From contig NZ_VTTM01000002.1 in assembly GCF_008364795.1 (NCBI RefSeq), positions 836,590-900,589 on the forward strand: a DNA stretch of 64,000 bases, given 5' to 3'. Positions 55,743-64,000 of the stretch are shown one piece after another. Both the position numbers and the translations under genes were made by a program. This DNA comes from Azospirillum oryzae (lineage in GTDB: Bacteria > Pseudomonadota > Alphaproteobacteria > Azospirillales > Azospirillaceae). The notes beneath the pieces are model-generated. The model had not been told where the DNA came from and searched no databases. It saw only the letters and a program-made list of their open reading frames with translations. Position 1 is the stretch's first letter; the number at the start of each line of letters is the position of its first letter.

Positions 55743-56112
55743 GGCTGGCCTCCTGGGCGCGAAGAAGCTCTGCGTAAACCTGTTTGGCGATGCCGAAGCC
55801 GCCGCGCTGGGTGATCTGTTTGCCGAACTGCTCGACCAGCATCGGCCGGAACATTTCCTCGCCGCGCCCGCCGCCGAATGTCTCGTCGGTCTGGATCCCC
55901 TCGAACATCGGGCTCAGCATCTGCGACACGAACTGGCTCTCGAACTCGTTGGCGGACTTGCGCAGCTGGGCAAGCTTTGCCGGGTCGGTCTTGGCCTCCA
56001 GATCGGAAATCTTTGCCAGGGTCCGCACGCCGAACCCTGCGGCCTGGGCGCGCTCGACAAGCGAGGAACTGCGCGGGGTCGAAGCGGCGGAAAGGGCGGG
56101 GCTCATGGACAT
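55735..56112 (-). CDS. flgJ: FlgJ-like rod-binding protein (no muramidase domain)
   Basis: 125 residues. LRKSANEFESQFVSQMLSPM, then GGGRGEEMFRPMLVEQFGKQ and ITQRGGFGIAKQVYAELLRA, are the rod-binding domain of FlgJ. The C-terminal peptidoglycan hydrolase found in enterobacteria is missing, as is usual in alphaproteobacteria. Its start overlaps the flgI stop (ATGA), so flgI-flgJ-flgN is one coupled unit. Confidence 0.92.
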   Translation of the reverse strand: MSMSPALSAASTPRSSSLVERAQAAGFGVRTLAKISDLEAKTDPAKLAQLRKSANEFESQFVSQMLSPMFEGIQTDETFGGGRGEEMFRPMLVEQFGKQITQRGGFGIAKQVYAELLRAQEASHG

Positions 56113-57254
56113 CAGATCACCTCGATCTCGGCTTGCAGGGCTCCCGCGGCTTTGATCGACTGGAGAATGGCGATCATGTCCCGCGGACCCACCCCAAGCG
56201 CATTCAAGGACTGTACCAACTCCTGCAACGTCACCCCGGCATTCATCACGGCGAGGCGGTTGTTGGACTGTTCGTCGACCTGGATGTCGGTGCGCGGCAC
56301 CACCGCGGTCTGGCCCTGGCTGAACGGGCCGGGCTGGCTGACCTGCGGGGTTTCGGTGATGCGGATGGTCAGGTTGCCCTGGGCGATGGCGACGGTGGAG
56401 ATGCGGACGTTCTCGCCCATCACGATGACGCCGGATTTCTCATCCACCACCACGCGGGCGACCTGATCGGGGGTGATGCGCAGCTGTTCGATCTCCGTCA
56501 CCAGCCCCACCACGTCGCCGCGGCGCGTCTCCGGAACGTTGATGAGGACGGAGGCCGGGTCGGTCGCCTGGGCGCGGTTTCCGCGCAGCTGGATGTTGAT
56601 GGCGGTCGCCACACGCTGGGCGGTGGTGAAGTCCGGATTGCGCAAGGACAGCCGCAGCACCGGCAGCTCGGCCAGCGAGAATTGGATTTCCCGCTCCACG
56701 ATCGCGCCGGAGGAGATGCGGCCGGAGGTCGGCACGCCGCGGGTCACGCTGGCGCCCTGGCCCTGGGCAGTGAAGCCCGAGACCGCGATCGGCCCCTGCG
56801 CCACCGCATAGACCTCGCCGTCGGCGCCCATCATTGGGGTGACCAGCAGGGTGCCGCCCAGCAGGCTCTTGGAGTCGCCCATCGCCGACACGGTCACGTC
56901 GATGCGCGTGCCCTGCGCCGCATAGGCGCCCAGCGTCGCCGTCACCATCACCGCCGCAACGTTCTTGGTGCGCAGGTTGGTGCCGCGGGTGTTGACGCCC
57001 ATCCGTTCCAGCATGCCGGTCAGGCTCTGCTCGGTGAAGGGCGAGTTGTTCAGGCTGTCGCCGGTGCCGTTCAGACCCACCACGAGGCCATAGCCGATCA
57101 GCATGTTGTCGCGCACGCCCTCGACATCCACGATGTCCTTGATACGGGCGGACGCGGCCAATGCCGGTGCGGCCGGGACACCGAACGCCAGCAGGGCGGT
57201 CAGCACGGCCAGGACGGCACGGCGGCGCAGAAGGCGAAGGGCGGTGGGAAGCAT
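56112..57254 (-). CDS. flgI: Flagellar P-ring protein FlgI
   Basis: 380 residues with a signal peptide (AVLAVLTALLAFGVPAAPAL, cut after ALA). ARIKDIVDVEGVRDNMLIGY and GLVVGLNGTGDSLNNSPFTE are the P-ring signature. The C-terminus VTLQELVQSLNALGVGPRDM, followed by IAILQSIKAAGALQAEIEVI, fits. It forms the periplasmic P-ring around the rod. First gene of the coupled operon, divergent from fliX. Confidence 0.96.
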   Translation of the reverse strand: MLPTALRLLRRRAVLAVLTALLAFGVPAAPALAASARIKDIVDVEGVRDNMLIGYGLVVGLNGTGDSLNNSPFTEQSLTGMLERMGVNTRGTNLRTKNVAAVMVTATLGAYAAQGTRIDVTVSAMGDSKSLLGGTLLVTPMMGADGEVYAVAQGPIAVSGFTAQGQGASVTRGVPTSGRISSGAIVEREIQFSLAELPVLRLSLRNPDFTTAQRVATAINIQLRGNRAQATDPASVLINVPETRRGDVVGLVTEIEQLRITPDQVARVVVDEKSGVIVMGENVRISTVAIAQGNLTIRITETPQVSQPGPFSQGQTAVVPRTDIQVDEQSNNRLAVMNAGVTLQELVQSLNALGVGPRDMIAILQSIKAAGALQAEIEVI

Positions 57255-57484
57255 GACGCGGACACTCCTGAACTCGTGCCCATCCCTATACAAACGCCGT
57301 GCCAGACGACGGAAACGGCAGCAATCCGCGCTTGTCCTTAAAAACGTCCCGAAGATGGCGCCTTTCGGTCACAGCCGACCGGCAAATTTTGCCCGATTGC
57401 GGCAAACCTTGACCGGATGTTAAGGTTGGTCCATCTACAGTGCGCGCGTTTACGCATCCTTTACTGCAAACGGTTGCACGGATC

Positions 57485-57910
57485 ATGAAAGTCGAAGGCA
57501 CCGGAAACATACGCGGCAGCGGTTCGGTCCGCCGCACCGGCAAGGCCGAAGGCTCGTCCGGCGCCGCGTTCTCCAAGCAATTGGTGGGGGAGGCGGGCTC
57601 GGCGCACGGCGTCAGCGGCGCCGCCGCCACCGCCGGGGTTTCGGGCGTGCTGGCCTTGCAGGAGGTCGATGCGACCGACGACGCCACCGCGCGTGCGTCG
57701 CGCGGCAAGATGCGGGCGGAAGAGATGCTCGACCGGCTGGAGGAAATCCAGCACGGCCTGCTGTCGGGCACCCTGTCGATGCAGAAGCTGGTCGATCTGG
57801 CCAAGGTGGTGCAGACGCGCCGCGCCCAGGTCGACGATCCCGGTCTGGCTGAAATCCTCGACGAAATCGACCTGCGGGCGCAGGTCGAACTGGCGAAGCT
57901 CACCTCCTGA
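57485..57910 (+). CDS. fliX: Flagellar assembly regulator FliX
   Basis: 141 residues from MKVEGTGNIRGSGSVRRTGK. The C-terminal half (AEEMLDRLEEIQHGLLSGTL, then LVDLAKVVQTRRAQVDDPGL and LAEILDEIDLRAQVELAKL) matches FliX. In Caulobacter FliX links flagellar assembly to the activity of FlbD. The gene is divergent from flgI, its usual neighbour. Confidence 0.92.
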   Translation: MKVEGTGNIRGSGSVRRTGKAEGSSGAAFSKQLVGEAGSAHGVSGAAATAGVSGVLALQEVDATDDATARASRGKMRAEEMLDRLEEIQHGLLSGTLSMQKLVDLAKVVQTRRAQVDDPGLAEILDEIDLRAQVELAKLTS

Positions 57911-58166
57911 GCCTTCCCGGGCAGGTGGGCCGATCCCCCGATGCCGTTCGCCTGCAGTCAGGCGGGGCAGGGCGCGGCCCGACCCACGGTCCCATGCCCC
58001 GATGGGGTAGTGGTACGGCGCGGCCAATGTGCCACTCTGACAAATCTTTTTTATTCCAATGGCTTGTTTGGTCGTTGCGGGGGCGAACCAATGGGTTGCG
58101 GTCCCGACGTGGCGTGCCTATACTCCGCGCCGCCCGGATCACCCCTTTTTCGCTGGATGCTTTCGG

Positions 58167-58586
58167 ATGACGTCGCCGCTTCTGCCCCAGAACTATTCCC
58201 CGTCGGAAGACGAGGAGTTCATGAACCCGATCATGCGGGAGTATTTCCGCCAGAAGCTGCTGCGCTGGCGCGCGGAGCTTCTTGCGGAATCGACCGGCAC
58301 GCTGAACAGCCTCCAGGAAGGCGGTATCCAGGAACCGGATATCGCCGACCGCGCCTCGGCGGAGACCGACCGCGCGCTGGAACTGCGCACCCGTGACCGC
58401 GAACGCAAGCTGATCTCCAAGATCGACGCCGCGCTTGAGCGTCTGGTCGACGGCAGCTACGGCTACTGCGAGGAGACGGGCGACCCCATCTCCGTGCGGC
58501 GGCTGGATGCCCGCCCGATCGCGACGCTGAGCCTGGAGGCCCAGGAGCGTCACGAGCGGATGGAACGGACCCAGCGCGACGACTGA
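58167..58586 (+). CDS. dksA: RNA polymerase-binding transcription factor DksA
   Basis: 139 residues from MTSPLLPQNYSPSEDEEFMN. A coiled-coil with the acidic tip in EPDIADRASAETDRALELRT, then a globular part with GSYGYCEETGDPISVRRLDA, and RPIATLSLEAQERHERME. Only one of the usual four zinc-ligand Cys is kept, the known alphaproteobacterial form. It works with ppGpp at the RNA polymerase secondary channel. Confidence 0.95.
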   Translation: MTSPLLPQNYSPSEDEEFMNPIMREYFRQKLLRWRAELLAESTGTLNSLQEGGIQEPDIADRASAETDRALELRTRDRERKLISKIDAALERLVDGSYGYCEETGDPISVRRLDARPIATLSLEAQERHERMERTQRDD

Positions 58587-58679
58587 CGCCGCGCCGTCTT
58601 CCGGAAGGTCGCGGCCATCCCGGCGCCGGTCGCCGGGATAGGGAGCGTGTGCTTTGCCGGAAGTTGCACCGACGGATTT

Positions 58680-58715
58680 GAAAGCGCCGGTCCCCGACCG
58701 GCGCTTTCGTCGTTT
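58680..58715. terminator. Bidirectional terminator between dksA and the antiporter gene
   Basis: GAAAGCGCCGGTC (58,680-58,692) pairs with GACCGGCGCTTTC (58,696-58,708), a 13-bp stem, then GTCGTTTC. Convergent genes end on both sides. Confidence 0.8.
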
Positions 58716-60412
58716 CAGGTCGTCGCCAGCACTCCGGCTTCATCCGCCCCGTCCCCGTCCCCGTCCCCAGCGGCGCGGCCGGCATAGTCGATCATCCGCC
58801 GGGCGATCTCGCGTTCGCCCATGAAGACGGCGTCGGCGCCGGTACGGTCGAGAAGCTCCACGGCCTCGTCGCTATGGGCGCGGGCGGCGATGGCGACCGA
58901 CGGATTCACCGATCGGGCCTGCTGGACGACTCCGCCGCCCTCCAGCGCGTCGGGAACCGTGACCAGCAGCAGCGAGGCGCCCTGCACCCCGGCGCGCTCC
59001 AGGATTCCGGCGGCATTGGCATTTCCGTAGACCGCCCGCACGCCAGCCGCCTGCAGGCCTTTCACCCGTTCGCGCTGAAGGTCGATCACCACCAGCGGCC
59101 GGTCTTCCGCCTGCAGGGCCTGCGTAACGTAGCGGCCGACCCGCCCATGGCCGACGATGATGACATGGCCGCTCAAGGCCTGATAATCGCGCAGCTCCGG
59201 CGCGGTGTCGGCCGGTGGCAGCGGCTCCGCCTCGTCCGGGAACAGGCGCTGGACCGCGGCGAACAGCAGCGGGTTGGCGGTGATCGACAGCAGGGCGCCC
59301 GCCAGGATAAGCCCCTGGCCTTCTTCCGGCAGGATGCCGAGCTGCATGCCCAAAGCCACCAGGATGAAGGAGAACTCGCCGATCTGCGCCAGACTGACCG
59401 CCACCGTCACCGCCGTGCGCAGCGGATAGCGGAACAGCAGGACGAGACCGAAGGCCGCCGCCGACTTGCCCAGCAGAATGATCGCCAGCGTCGCCAGCAC
59501 CGCCCAGGGCGACCGGGTCAGAACCGACGGATCGAACAGCATGCCGACCGACACGAAGAACAGCACGGCGAAGGCGTCCTGCAAGGGCAGGGTCTGTTCC
59601 GCCGCGCGGTGACTGAGATCGGATTCGTTCAGCACCATTCCGGCAAAGAAGGCGCCCAGCGCGAAGGACACGCTGAACAGGGTGGCGGAGCCATAGGCGA
59701 TGCCGAGCGCCAGCGCCAGGACGCACAGGGTGAACAGCTCGCGCGAACCGGTGCGGGCGATGCGCTCCAGCACCCAGGGGACGATCCGCCGGCCGCCGAC
59801 CAGCATCAGGGCGACGAAGAGCGCCACCTTCCCCAACGTCCACGCCAGCGACAACAGCACCTCGCCGTCCAGCCCGCCGCCGCTTTCCAGCATGCGGGAC
59901 ACCGGCGGCAGCAGCACCAGCGCCAGCACCATCGCCAGATCCTCGACGATCAGCCAGCCGATGGCGATCCGCCCGCGTTCGGTTCGGAACAGGTTCAACT
60001 GCTCCAGCGCGCGCAGCAGCACCACCGTGCTCGCCACCGACAGGGCCAGTCCGAACACCAGCCCGGCCGCCAGATTCCAGCCCAGGAAACTGGCCAATGC
60101 CCATCCCATCGCCGTCGCGATGGCGATCTGCACCACCGCTCCGGGTACCGCTATCGCCCGCACCTTCATCAGGTCGTCCAGCGAGAAATGCAGCCCCACG
60201 CCGAACATCAGCAGGATCACCCCGATCTCCGCCAACTGCGACGCCAACTGCATGTCGCCGACGAAGCCCGGCGTGAAGGGACCGATGGCGACGCCGGCAA
60301 GCAGGTATCCCACCAGCGGCGAAAGGCGCAGCCGGTGGGCCAAGGCGCCGAAGACGAAGGCCAGGACGATGGCGGCCACCATGGTGGCGATCAGGGGAAC
60401 GTGATGGGGCAT
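58715..60412 (-). CDS. Kef-type (CPA2) cation/proton antiporter with RCK domain
   Basis: 565 residues. About 12 transmembrane segments (LSPLVGYLLAGVAIGPFTPG, ILLMFGVGLHFSLDDLMKVR, FALGAFFAGMVLNESDLSHR), then an NAD-binding RCK_N domain (YQALSGHVIIVGHGRVGRYV). It resembles YbaL/KefB-like proteins that export K+ or Na+ in exchange for H+. A C-terminal RCK_C is not evident. Confidence 0.93.
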   Translation of the reverse strand: MPHHVPLIATMVAAIVLAFVFGALAHRLRLSPLVGYLLAGVAIGPFTPGFVGDMQLASQLAEIGVILLMFGVGLHFSLDDLMKVRAIAVPGAVVQIAIATAMGWALASFLGWNLAAGLVFGLALSVASTVVLLRALEQLNLFRTERGRIAIGWLIVEDLAMVLALVLLPPVSRMLESGGGLDGEVLLSLAWTLGKVALFVALMLVGGRRIVPWVLERIARTGSRELFTLCVLALALGIAYGSATLFSVSFALGAFFAGMVLNESDLSHRAAEQTLPLQDAFAVLFFVSVGMLFDPSVLTRSPWAVLATLAIILLGKSAAAFGLVLLFRYPLRTAVTVAVSLAQIGEFSFILVALGMQLGILPEEGQGLILAGALLSITANPLLFAAVQRLFPDEAEPLPPADTAPELRDYQALSGHVIIVGHGRVGRYVTQALQAEDRPLVVIDLQRERVKGLQAAGVRAVYGNANAAGILERAGVQGASLLLVTVPDALEGGGVVQQARSVNPSVAIAARAHSDEAVELLDRTGADAVFMGEREIARRMIDYAGRAAGDGDGDGADEAGVLATT

Positions 60413-60537
60413 GCGGCGGCATCTCCGGCGGCAGGGGAAGGGCGCGGATGGAACTTGGATTCCGGGGTGGTCGCGCTCATATTGTGGTGGAAATGGTCAA
60501 TTTCAACGCTTGTGGCCGAGCTTTTCCGGGGAAAAAT

Positions 60538-60795
60538 ATGCTTACGAAAGGTGTTTTGACTCCGGGGCTGTGCCGTGCGGCCCGGGGCTTCCTCGACTGG
60601 ACGCAGGAGGAGCTTGCGGAGCGGGCGACGGTCTCCCGCGGGACCATCCGCGACTTCGAAAAGGGGCGCCACGCCTTGCACCGAAGCACCGAAACCCTGC
60701 TGGCCGCGGCCTTCACCACCGCCGGCCTGCTGCTGGTCGCGCGGGAGGACGGGGGGCCGGGTGTGCTCCATCCTGGCGAATTGCCGCCCGAATAA
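60538..60795 (+). CDS. XRE-family helix-turn-helix protein
   Basis: 85 residues from MLTKGVLTPGLCRAARGFLD. WTQEELAERATVSRGTIRDF, followed by EKGRHALHRSTETLLAAAF, is a compact XRE domain. A short tail follows. A small stand-alone DNA-binding regulator; target unknown. Confidence 0.85.
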   Translation: MLTKGVLTPGLCRAARGFLDWTQEELAERATVSRGTIRDFEKGRHALHRSTETLLAAAFTTAGLLLVAREDGGPGVLHPGELPPE

Positions 60796-60895
60796 GGGCC
60801 CCGAATAAGGACAGGGACGGCCAGGGAACCAACGCCGCTCTCCAGCGGTTCGGAACGGCACGCGTGACAGCGGTTCCCAACCCGGAGGAACGGAC

Positions 60896-61114
60896 ATGGA
60901 CAATGAGACCTTCAACCTCGACCTGCGCAAATTCCTCAAGCAGGTCGGCGTTACCTCCCAGCGGGAGATCGAACTAGCGGTCGGCCGCGCGCTGGCGGAA
61001 GGGCGGCTGGACGGAGTGAAGTCCCTGCCGGTCCGCATGGTGCTGACGGTCGACGGCATCGACCTGACGCACGAGGTTACCGGCGAACTCTCGCTGGACC
61101 AGCCGCCGCGATAA
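60896..61114 (+). CDS. DUF6494-like small protein
   Basis: 72 residues: MDNETFNLDLRKFLKQVGVT, SQREIELAVGRALAEGRLDG, then VRMVLTVDGIDLTHEVTGEL. It matches the short DUF6494 type seen in Proteobacteria. CGGAGGAAC lies upstream of the ATG. Function unknown. Confidence 0.75.
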   Translation: MDNETFNLDLRKFLKQVGVTSQREIELAVGRALAEGRLDGVKSLPVRMVLTVDGIDLTHEVTGELSLDQPPR

Positions 61115-61118
61115 CCGG

Positions 61119-62249
61119 TCAGGCGGGGTTCAACTGCGGTGTGATGTTCAGGATTGCCGCGGTCATCCGCCGTTCGGTCCAAGGCACGTCATGGTGGGCC
61201 GCGGTCAGATAGCGGCTTTTGGCATCGCGGACCCATTCCGCCGGGAACAGGGCGACCGCTTTGCCTGAGGTCCGGCCGAACGCACCTTCATAGGGCGCCC
61301 CCTTCAGCGCGCAGGCCATCGCCCGACACAGGTCGCTGCCCGCCAGACTGCCGAGATGGGTGGTCTGGGTCGGACGGGCGTTGAACTCCAGGAAAACGGG
61401 CGGGCCGCCATCCTCCGGCAGGATGGCGTCGATGCCGCCGAAGCCGGAGTAGCGCGTCAATTCCACCATTCGGCGGGCCATGTCCATCAGGTCAGGAAGG
61501 TCCGCCAGTTCAATCACCGAGGCGGGGCCGAAAGGTTCCGGCTGGTGCTGCAGGACGGTATAGGCGAAGCCCTCCAGCATCCGTCCGCCCAGCGCGCAGA
61601 AGGACACCGACGCCGCCCGCCCGCGCACGAACTCCTGCGCGACGACCCGCCGGCCGCCCGGAAAGGCGCTCATCTGCTCCAGTTCCGTCACCAGTTCGGT
61701 CGCGTGCCGGGCGTCGGACGCAAGAAAAACCCCGCGGCCGGCGGAACTGCCGTCGAATTTCAGCAGAAGCGGCGCTCCGAGGGCGGACAGGTCGTTTGGG
61801 ACGATGCGCCGCGGATCGACCAAGACCTGACGTGGCGTCCGGATGCCGGCCTCCGCCATGAGTTCCACGCAGCGCGAACGCTCCTCTTCCCAGCAGACGC
61901 CGCCGTACCAGCCCTGGAGGAACCGCAGCCTGTGTGCATCGGCGCTATCCTCCGCCACCCGTTCGAGCAGCCGCCCGGCCGAGCCGAGCACCTGGACAGC
62001 GCTTTCCTCGCAACCGATGATGATGTCCGCATGCAACTGCGCCGCCGCACGCGCGGCGGTGACCGTCAGGTCGTCGACCGGCATTCCCGGGTCGAAAGTG
62101 TGCCTGCCGTCGACATGGTCGCTGAATTCAAGCAGGGAATTCCGGGGGAAGATCGCAAAGACGCGAAATCCTGCCGCTTTCAGCGCGGCGGGCATTCTTG
62201 CGGTGCCGTGACGATACATCGCGCAGGACACCAGCAATGCCGTTGGCAT
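61119..62249 (-). CDS. ATP-grasp family ligase
   Basis: 376 residues from MPTALLVSCAMYRHGTARMP. The ATP-grasp core has LLLKFDGSSAGRGVFLASDA, VVAQEFVRGRAASVSFCALG, YSGFGGIDAILPEDGGPPVF and FLEFNARPTQTTHLG. It joins a carboxylate to an amine or thiol with ATP. The substrate is not predictable; the single-gene setting gives no clue. Confidence 0.85.
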   Translation of the reverse strand: MPTALLVSCAMYRHGTARMPAALKAAGFRVFAIFPRNSLLEFSDHVDGRHTFDPGMPVDDLTVTAARAAAQLHADIIIGCEESAVQVLGSAGRLLERVAEDSADAHRLRFLQGWYGGVCWEEERSRCVELMAEAGIRTPRQVLVDPRRIVPNDLSALGAPLLLKFDGSSAGRGVFLASDARHATELVTELEQMSAFPGGRRVVAQEFVRGRAASVSFCALGGRMLEGFAYTVLQHQPEPFGPASVIELADLPDLMDMARRMVELTRYSGFGGIDAILPEDGGPPVFLEFNARPTQTTHLGSLAGSDLCRAMACALKGAPYEGAFGRTSGKAVALFPAEWVRDAKSRYLTAAHHDVPWTERRMTAAILNITPQLNPA

Positions 62250-62408
62250 AAATACCCTCACAGGGTGTGGATAGAGCGAATGCTTTATACTCTGGGCATG
62301 TCGACCGCAACCCATTCCGCCTATGCCCCCGACCCCGACGCTTGAGATGGAATCTGCTTTCCGATAGGCATGGGTCCGCACCGCCAACCGTAAGGAAAGC
62401 CTGCTGCC

Positions 62409-62555
62409 ATGAGCGACGATCCCGATTGCCTGGGCATGTGCGCCATTGACGGCGACGTCTGTACCGGCTGCGGCCGAACGCTGGACCAGATCAATGCGGC
62501 CCTGGACCGTGCCGAAGGCGAAAGCGACGGCGAGACCGCCCGTCCGCCCGCCTGA
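62409..62555 (+). CDS. DUF1289-like Cys-rich small protein
   Basis: 48 residues: CLGMCAIDGDVCTGCGRTLD gives the C-x3-C-x6-C-x2-C pattern of DUF1289, probably a zinc or Fe-S site. The usual following EI..W is only partly kept (QINAALDRAE). It lies between the ATP-grasp gene and a small basic/acidic gene. Too short for many gene callers. Confidence 0.7.
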   Translation: MSDDPDCLGMCAIDGDVCTGCGRTLDQINAALDRAEGESDGETARPPA

Positions 62556-62641
62556 AACAGCCGGCCTTCTCCCGCGACGATCTCCGGCCACCGCTGTTTC
62601 CTCCTCATCGCCAGTCGGAAAAACGACCGAGGAGCAGCAAG

Positions 62642-62800
62642 ATGGCCGACCAGCCCAACCAGAATCCAGCCGACGCCGACCGCAGCGAATCGCCGCAGAA
62701 GCCTGCCGACAAGGCCGGTGGCGGCAAGATCAGCCGCGTCACCGAGAAGGCCCAGGAGGAGGCGGCCAAGGAGCGCGCCCGCGAAGGTGGCTATCAGTAG
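62642..62800 (+). CDS. Small charged, probably disordered protein
   Basis: 52 residues, with GAGGAG before the ATG: MADQPNQNPADADRSESPQK, then KISRVTEKAQEEAAKERARE. Highly polar and probably unfolded or a single helix. It is followed by a 17-bp tandem repeat (GTAGGCGGACACCGGC, 62,796-62,829) and a strong terminator. No family. Confidence 0.5.
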   Translation: MADQPNQNPADADRSESPQKPADKAGGGKISRVTEKAQEEAAKERAREGGYQ

Positions 62801-62839
62801 GCGGACACCGGCAGTAGGCGGACACCGGCCGAAGGCAGG

Positions 62840-62880
62840 ACGGCCCGGCTCCCGGCGAGGGAGGCCGGGCCGTTTCGTTT
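62840..62880 (+). terminator. Terminator after the small charged-protein gene
   Basis: ACGGCCCGGC (62,840-62,849) pairs with GCCGGGCCGT (62,864-62,873), followed by TTCGTTTTG. Confidence 0.85.
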
Positions 62881-62971
62881 TGGGTGGTGTGGAGCCGCGG
62901 ATTGTTTTTGAAATGGATTGTTGTATTGTTATGTTCCCGCTTGGCGATGTAATCAGGCGGGAAAAACAACC

Positions 62972-63970
62972 ATGTGCACGGATTTTCTGATCGGGGCGGC
63001 TGATGGAACGATCGTCAACGGCCGCAGCATGGAGTTCGGCATCGACCTGAAGGGCACCCTGATCGTAAGGGCGCCGGGCAAATCGGCCGGACTGGTTGGA
63101 TGGCTGGAGGACAAGCTCCATCTGGTCCCGAAATACGGCTATGTCGGCGTGACCTCATTCGGTCTGCCCATTTGCTCCGATGGCGTGAACAGCCAAGGCC
63201 TGTCCACCGGCGCGCTTTGGCTGCCCGGATCGGAGTATCAGGCGCCCGACTCCAAGGCGACGAACGTCTTCTGCGGGTTCTTCGTCGATTGGCTTCTGGG
63301 CAACTGCGCCACGGTGGCGGAGGTCCGGCAGGCGCTGGAAAGCGGCGCGGTCCGGGTCGTCGGCGACCAGTGGGTGGCGAAGGCCGGGCCGTTGCATTTC
63401 CCGGTTCACGATGCCGCCGGCAACAGCATCGTCATCGAATTCCTGGGCGGTCAGCCGGTCATCAGCGACAACCCGGTGAAGGTGCTGACCAACCTGCCGA
63501 CCTTCTCCTGGCATCTGACCAATCTGCAGAACTATGTCAACCTGACCCCTTGGGATGCGGACCCGATGACCGTCGGCGATCTGACCGTCTCCCGTCCCGG
63601 CCATGGGACCGGGCTGGCCGGCCTTCCCGGCAACGCCACGCCGCCCGCCCGCTTCATCCGCACGGCTCTTCTGAAGCAACTCGCCGATCAGCCCGCGACC
63701 GCAGCCGAGGCGCAGAGCCTGGCCTTCCACCTGCTGAACGCCGTCGACATCCCCAAGGGCACGGTGCGCGCCCGCAAGTCCGACGGGGCCGTGGAATGCG
63801 ACTATACCCAGTGGGTGGTGGTGAAGGACCTGACCGACCGCGTCCTCTCCATCCGCATGGCCGCCTCGCCGCTCGCCTGGAGCCTGGACCTGAAGACGGT
63901 GGATTTCGAGAGCATGAACGGCCGGCAGATCGCCATTCCGACCACGATGGCGAACCCGCTGCCGGTGTGA
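62972..63970 (+). CDS. Choloylglycine hydrolase-family (Ntn) amidohydrolase
   Basis: 332 residues with the start at MCTDFLIGAADGTIVNGRSM, so Cys2 becomes the N-terminal nucleophile after Met removal; a longer frame exists upstream but would bury that Cys. Other family residues: RSMEFG (Arg/Asp region), VTSFGLPICSDGVNSQGLST, NLPTFSWHLTNLQNYVNLTP. It may cleave bile salts, penicillin V or acyl-homoserine lactones. Gram-negative members often act on acyl-homoserine lactones. No signal peptide. Confidence 0.9.
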   Translation: MCTDFLIGAADGTIVNGRSMEFGIDLKGTLIVRAPGKSAGLVGWLEDKLHLVPKYGYVGVTSFGLPICSDGVNSQGLSTGALWLPGSEYQAPDSKATNVFCGFFVDWLLGNCATVAEVRQALESGAVRVVGDQWVAKAGPLHFPVHDAAGNSIVIEFLGGQPVISDNPVKVLTNLPTFSWHLTNLQNYVNLTPWDADPMTVGDLTVSRPGHGTGLAGLPGNATPPARFIRTALLKQLADQPATAAEAQSLAFHLLNAVDIPKGTVRARKSDGAVECDYTQWVVVKDLTDRVLSIRMAASPLAWSLDLKTVDFESMNGRQIAIPTTMANPLPV

Positions 63971-64000
63971 AGACGCCCGCGACGGCGGACTTTGCCGCAC

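Overview
The window is high-GC alphaproteobacterial DNA. It is most likely Azospirillum or a close Rhodospirillales relative: it has a SciP-like CtrA-pathway regulator beside flagellar genes, FliX, an alphaproteobacterial-type DksA, and a chromosome of largely intact dense operons. The species is an inference from gene content and style; no rRNA gene or other species marker is present.

Layout. Positions 1-9.6 kb are ordinary chromosome: a partial PAP2 phosphatase, a SWIM/SNF2 helicase, a DUF4405 membrane protein, a TPR protein with a glycosyltransferase-like C-terminus, an AraC regulator with azlC-azlD, then rsmA and the start of arfB. Positions 9,592-36,281 are a 26.7-kb integrated island. 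Positions 36.3-64 kb are chromosome again: the 3' part of arfB, an MFS transporter, an ECH/CoA-binding/metY operon, topA, dprA, a soluble chemoreceptor, a rhomboid protease, a TRAP solute-binding protein, a MaoC/TetR divergent pair, a flagellar block (sciP-like, flgD, fliK, flgN-like, flgJ-like, flgI, fliX), dksA, a Kef-type antiporter, several small genes, an ATP-grasp enzyme and a choloylglycine-hydrolase-family enzyme.

The island splits the host arfB (ribosome rescue hydrolase) exactly inside the codons of its catalytic GGQ motif. A 16-bp repeat, GGCCAGCACGTCAACA, marks both ends, and a large serine recombinase gene starts 46 bp inside the right end. Rejoining the island ends gives an attP with 14-bp inverted arms. 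The island carries its own complete arfB at the left end, placed so that its ATG overlaps the stop codon of the truncated host fragment (ATGA). That is the same coupling used between rsmA and host arfB. The element therefore appears to destroy a host gene and replace it under the host's own expression signals, while its copy has synonymous changes in the att core.

Island cargo: an orphan HsdR-N-like protein, a run of small ORFs, a VapE/D5-like primase-helicase followed by iteron-like repeats, an XRE-type protein, a GIY-YIG protein, a 25-codon membrane-peptide gene with its own terminator, and a type I-C CRISPR effector (cas3 inverted; cas5c-cas8c-cas7c). No cas4, cas1 or cas2 lies in the island. 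The array has 60 repeats. Almost every repeat differs in its hairpin half, often with matched changes in both stem arms, while the 11-nt handle TGGATTGAAAC is nearly constant; some spacers exist as diverged duplicates. A small serine recombinase, a recombinase remnant, a SEC-C protein and several unknown proteins fill the right part. The combination (serine integrase, VapE-type replication gene, possible iterons, adaptation-less CRISPR, restriction-like protein) suggests a defence-carrying satellite or integrative element.
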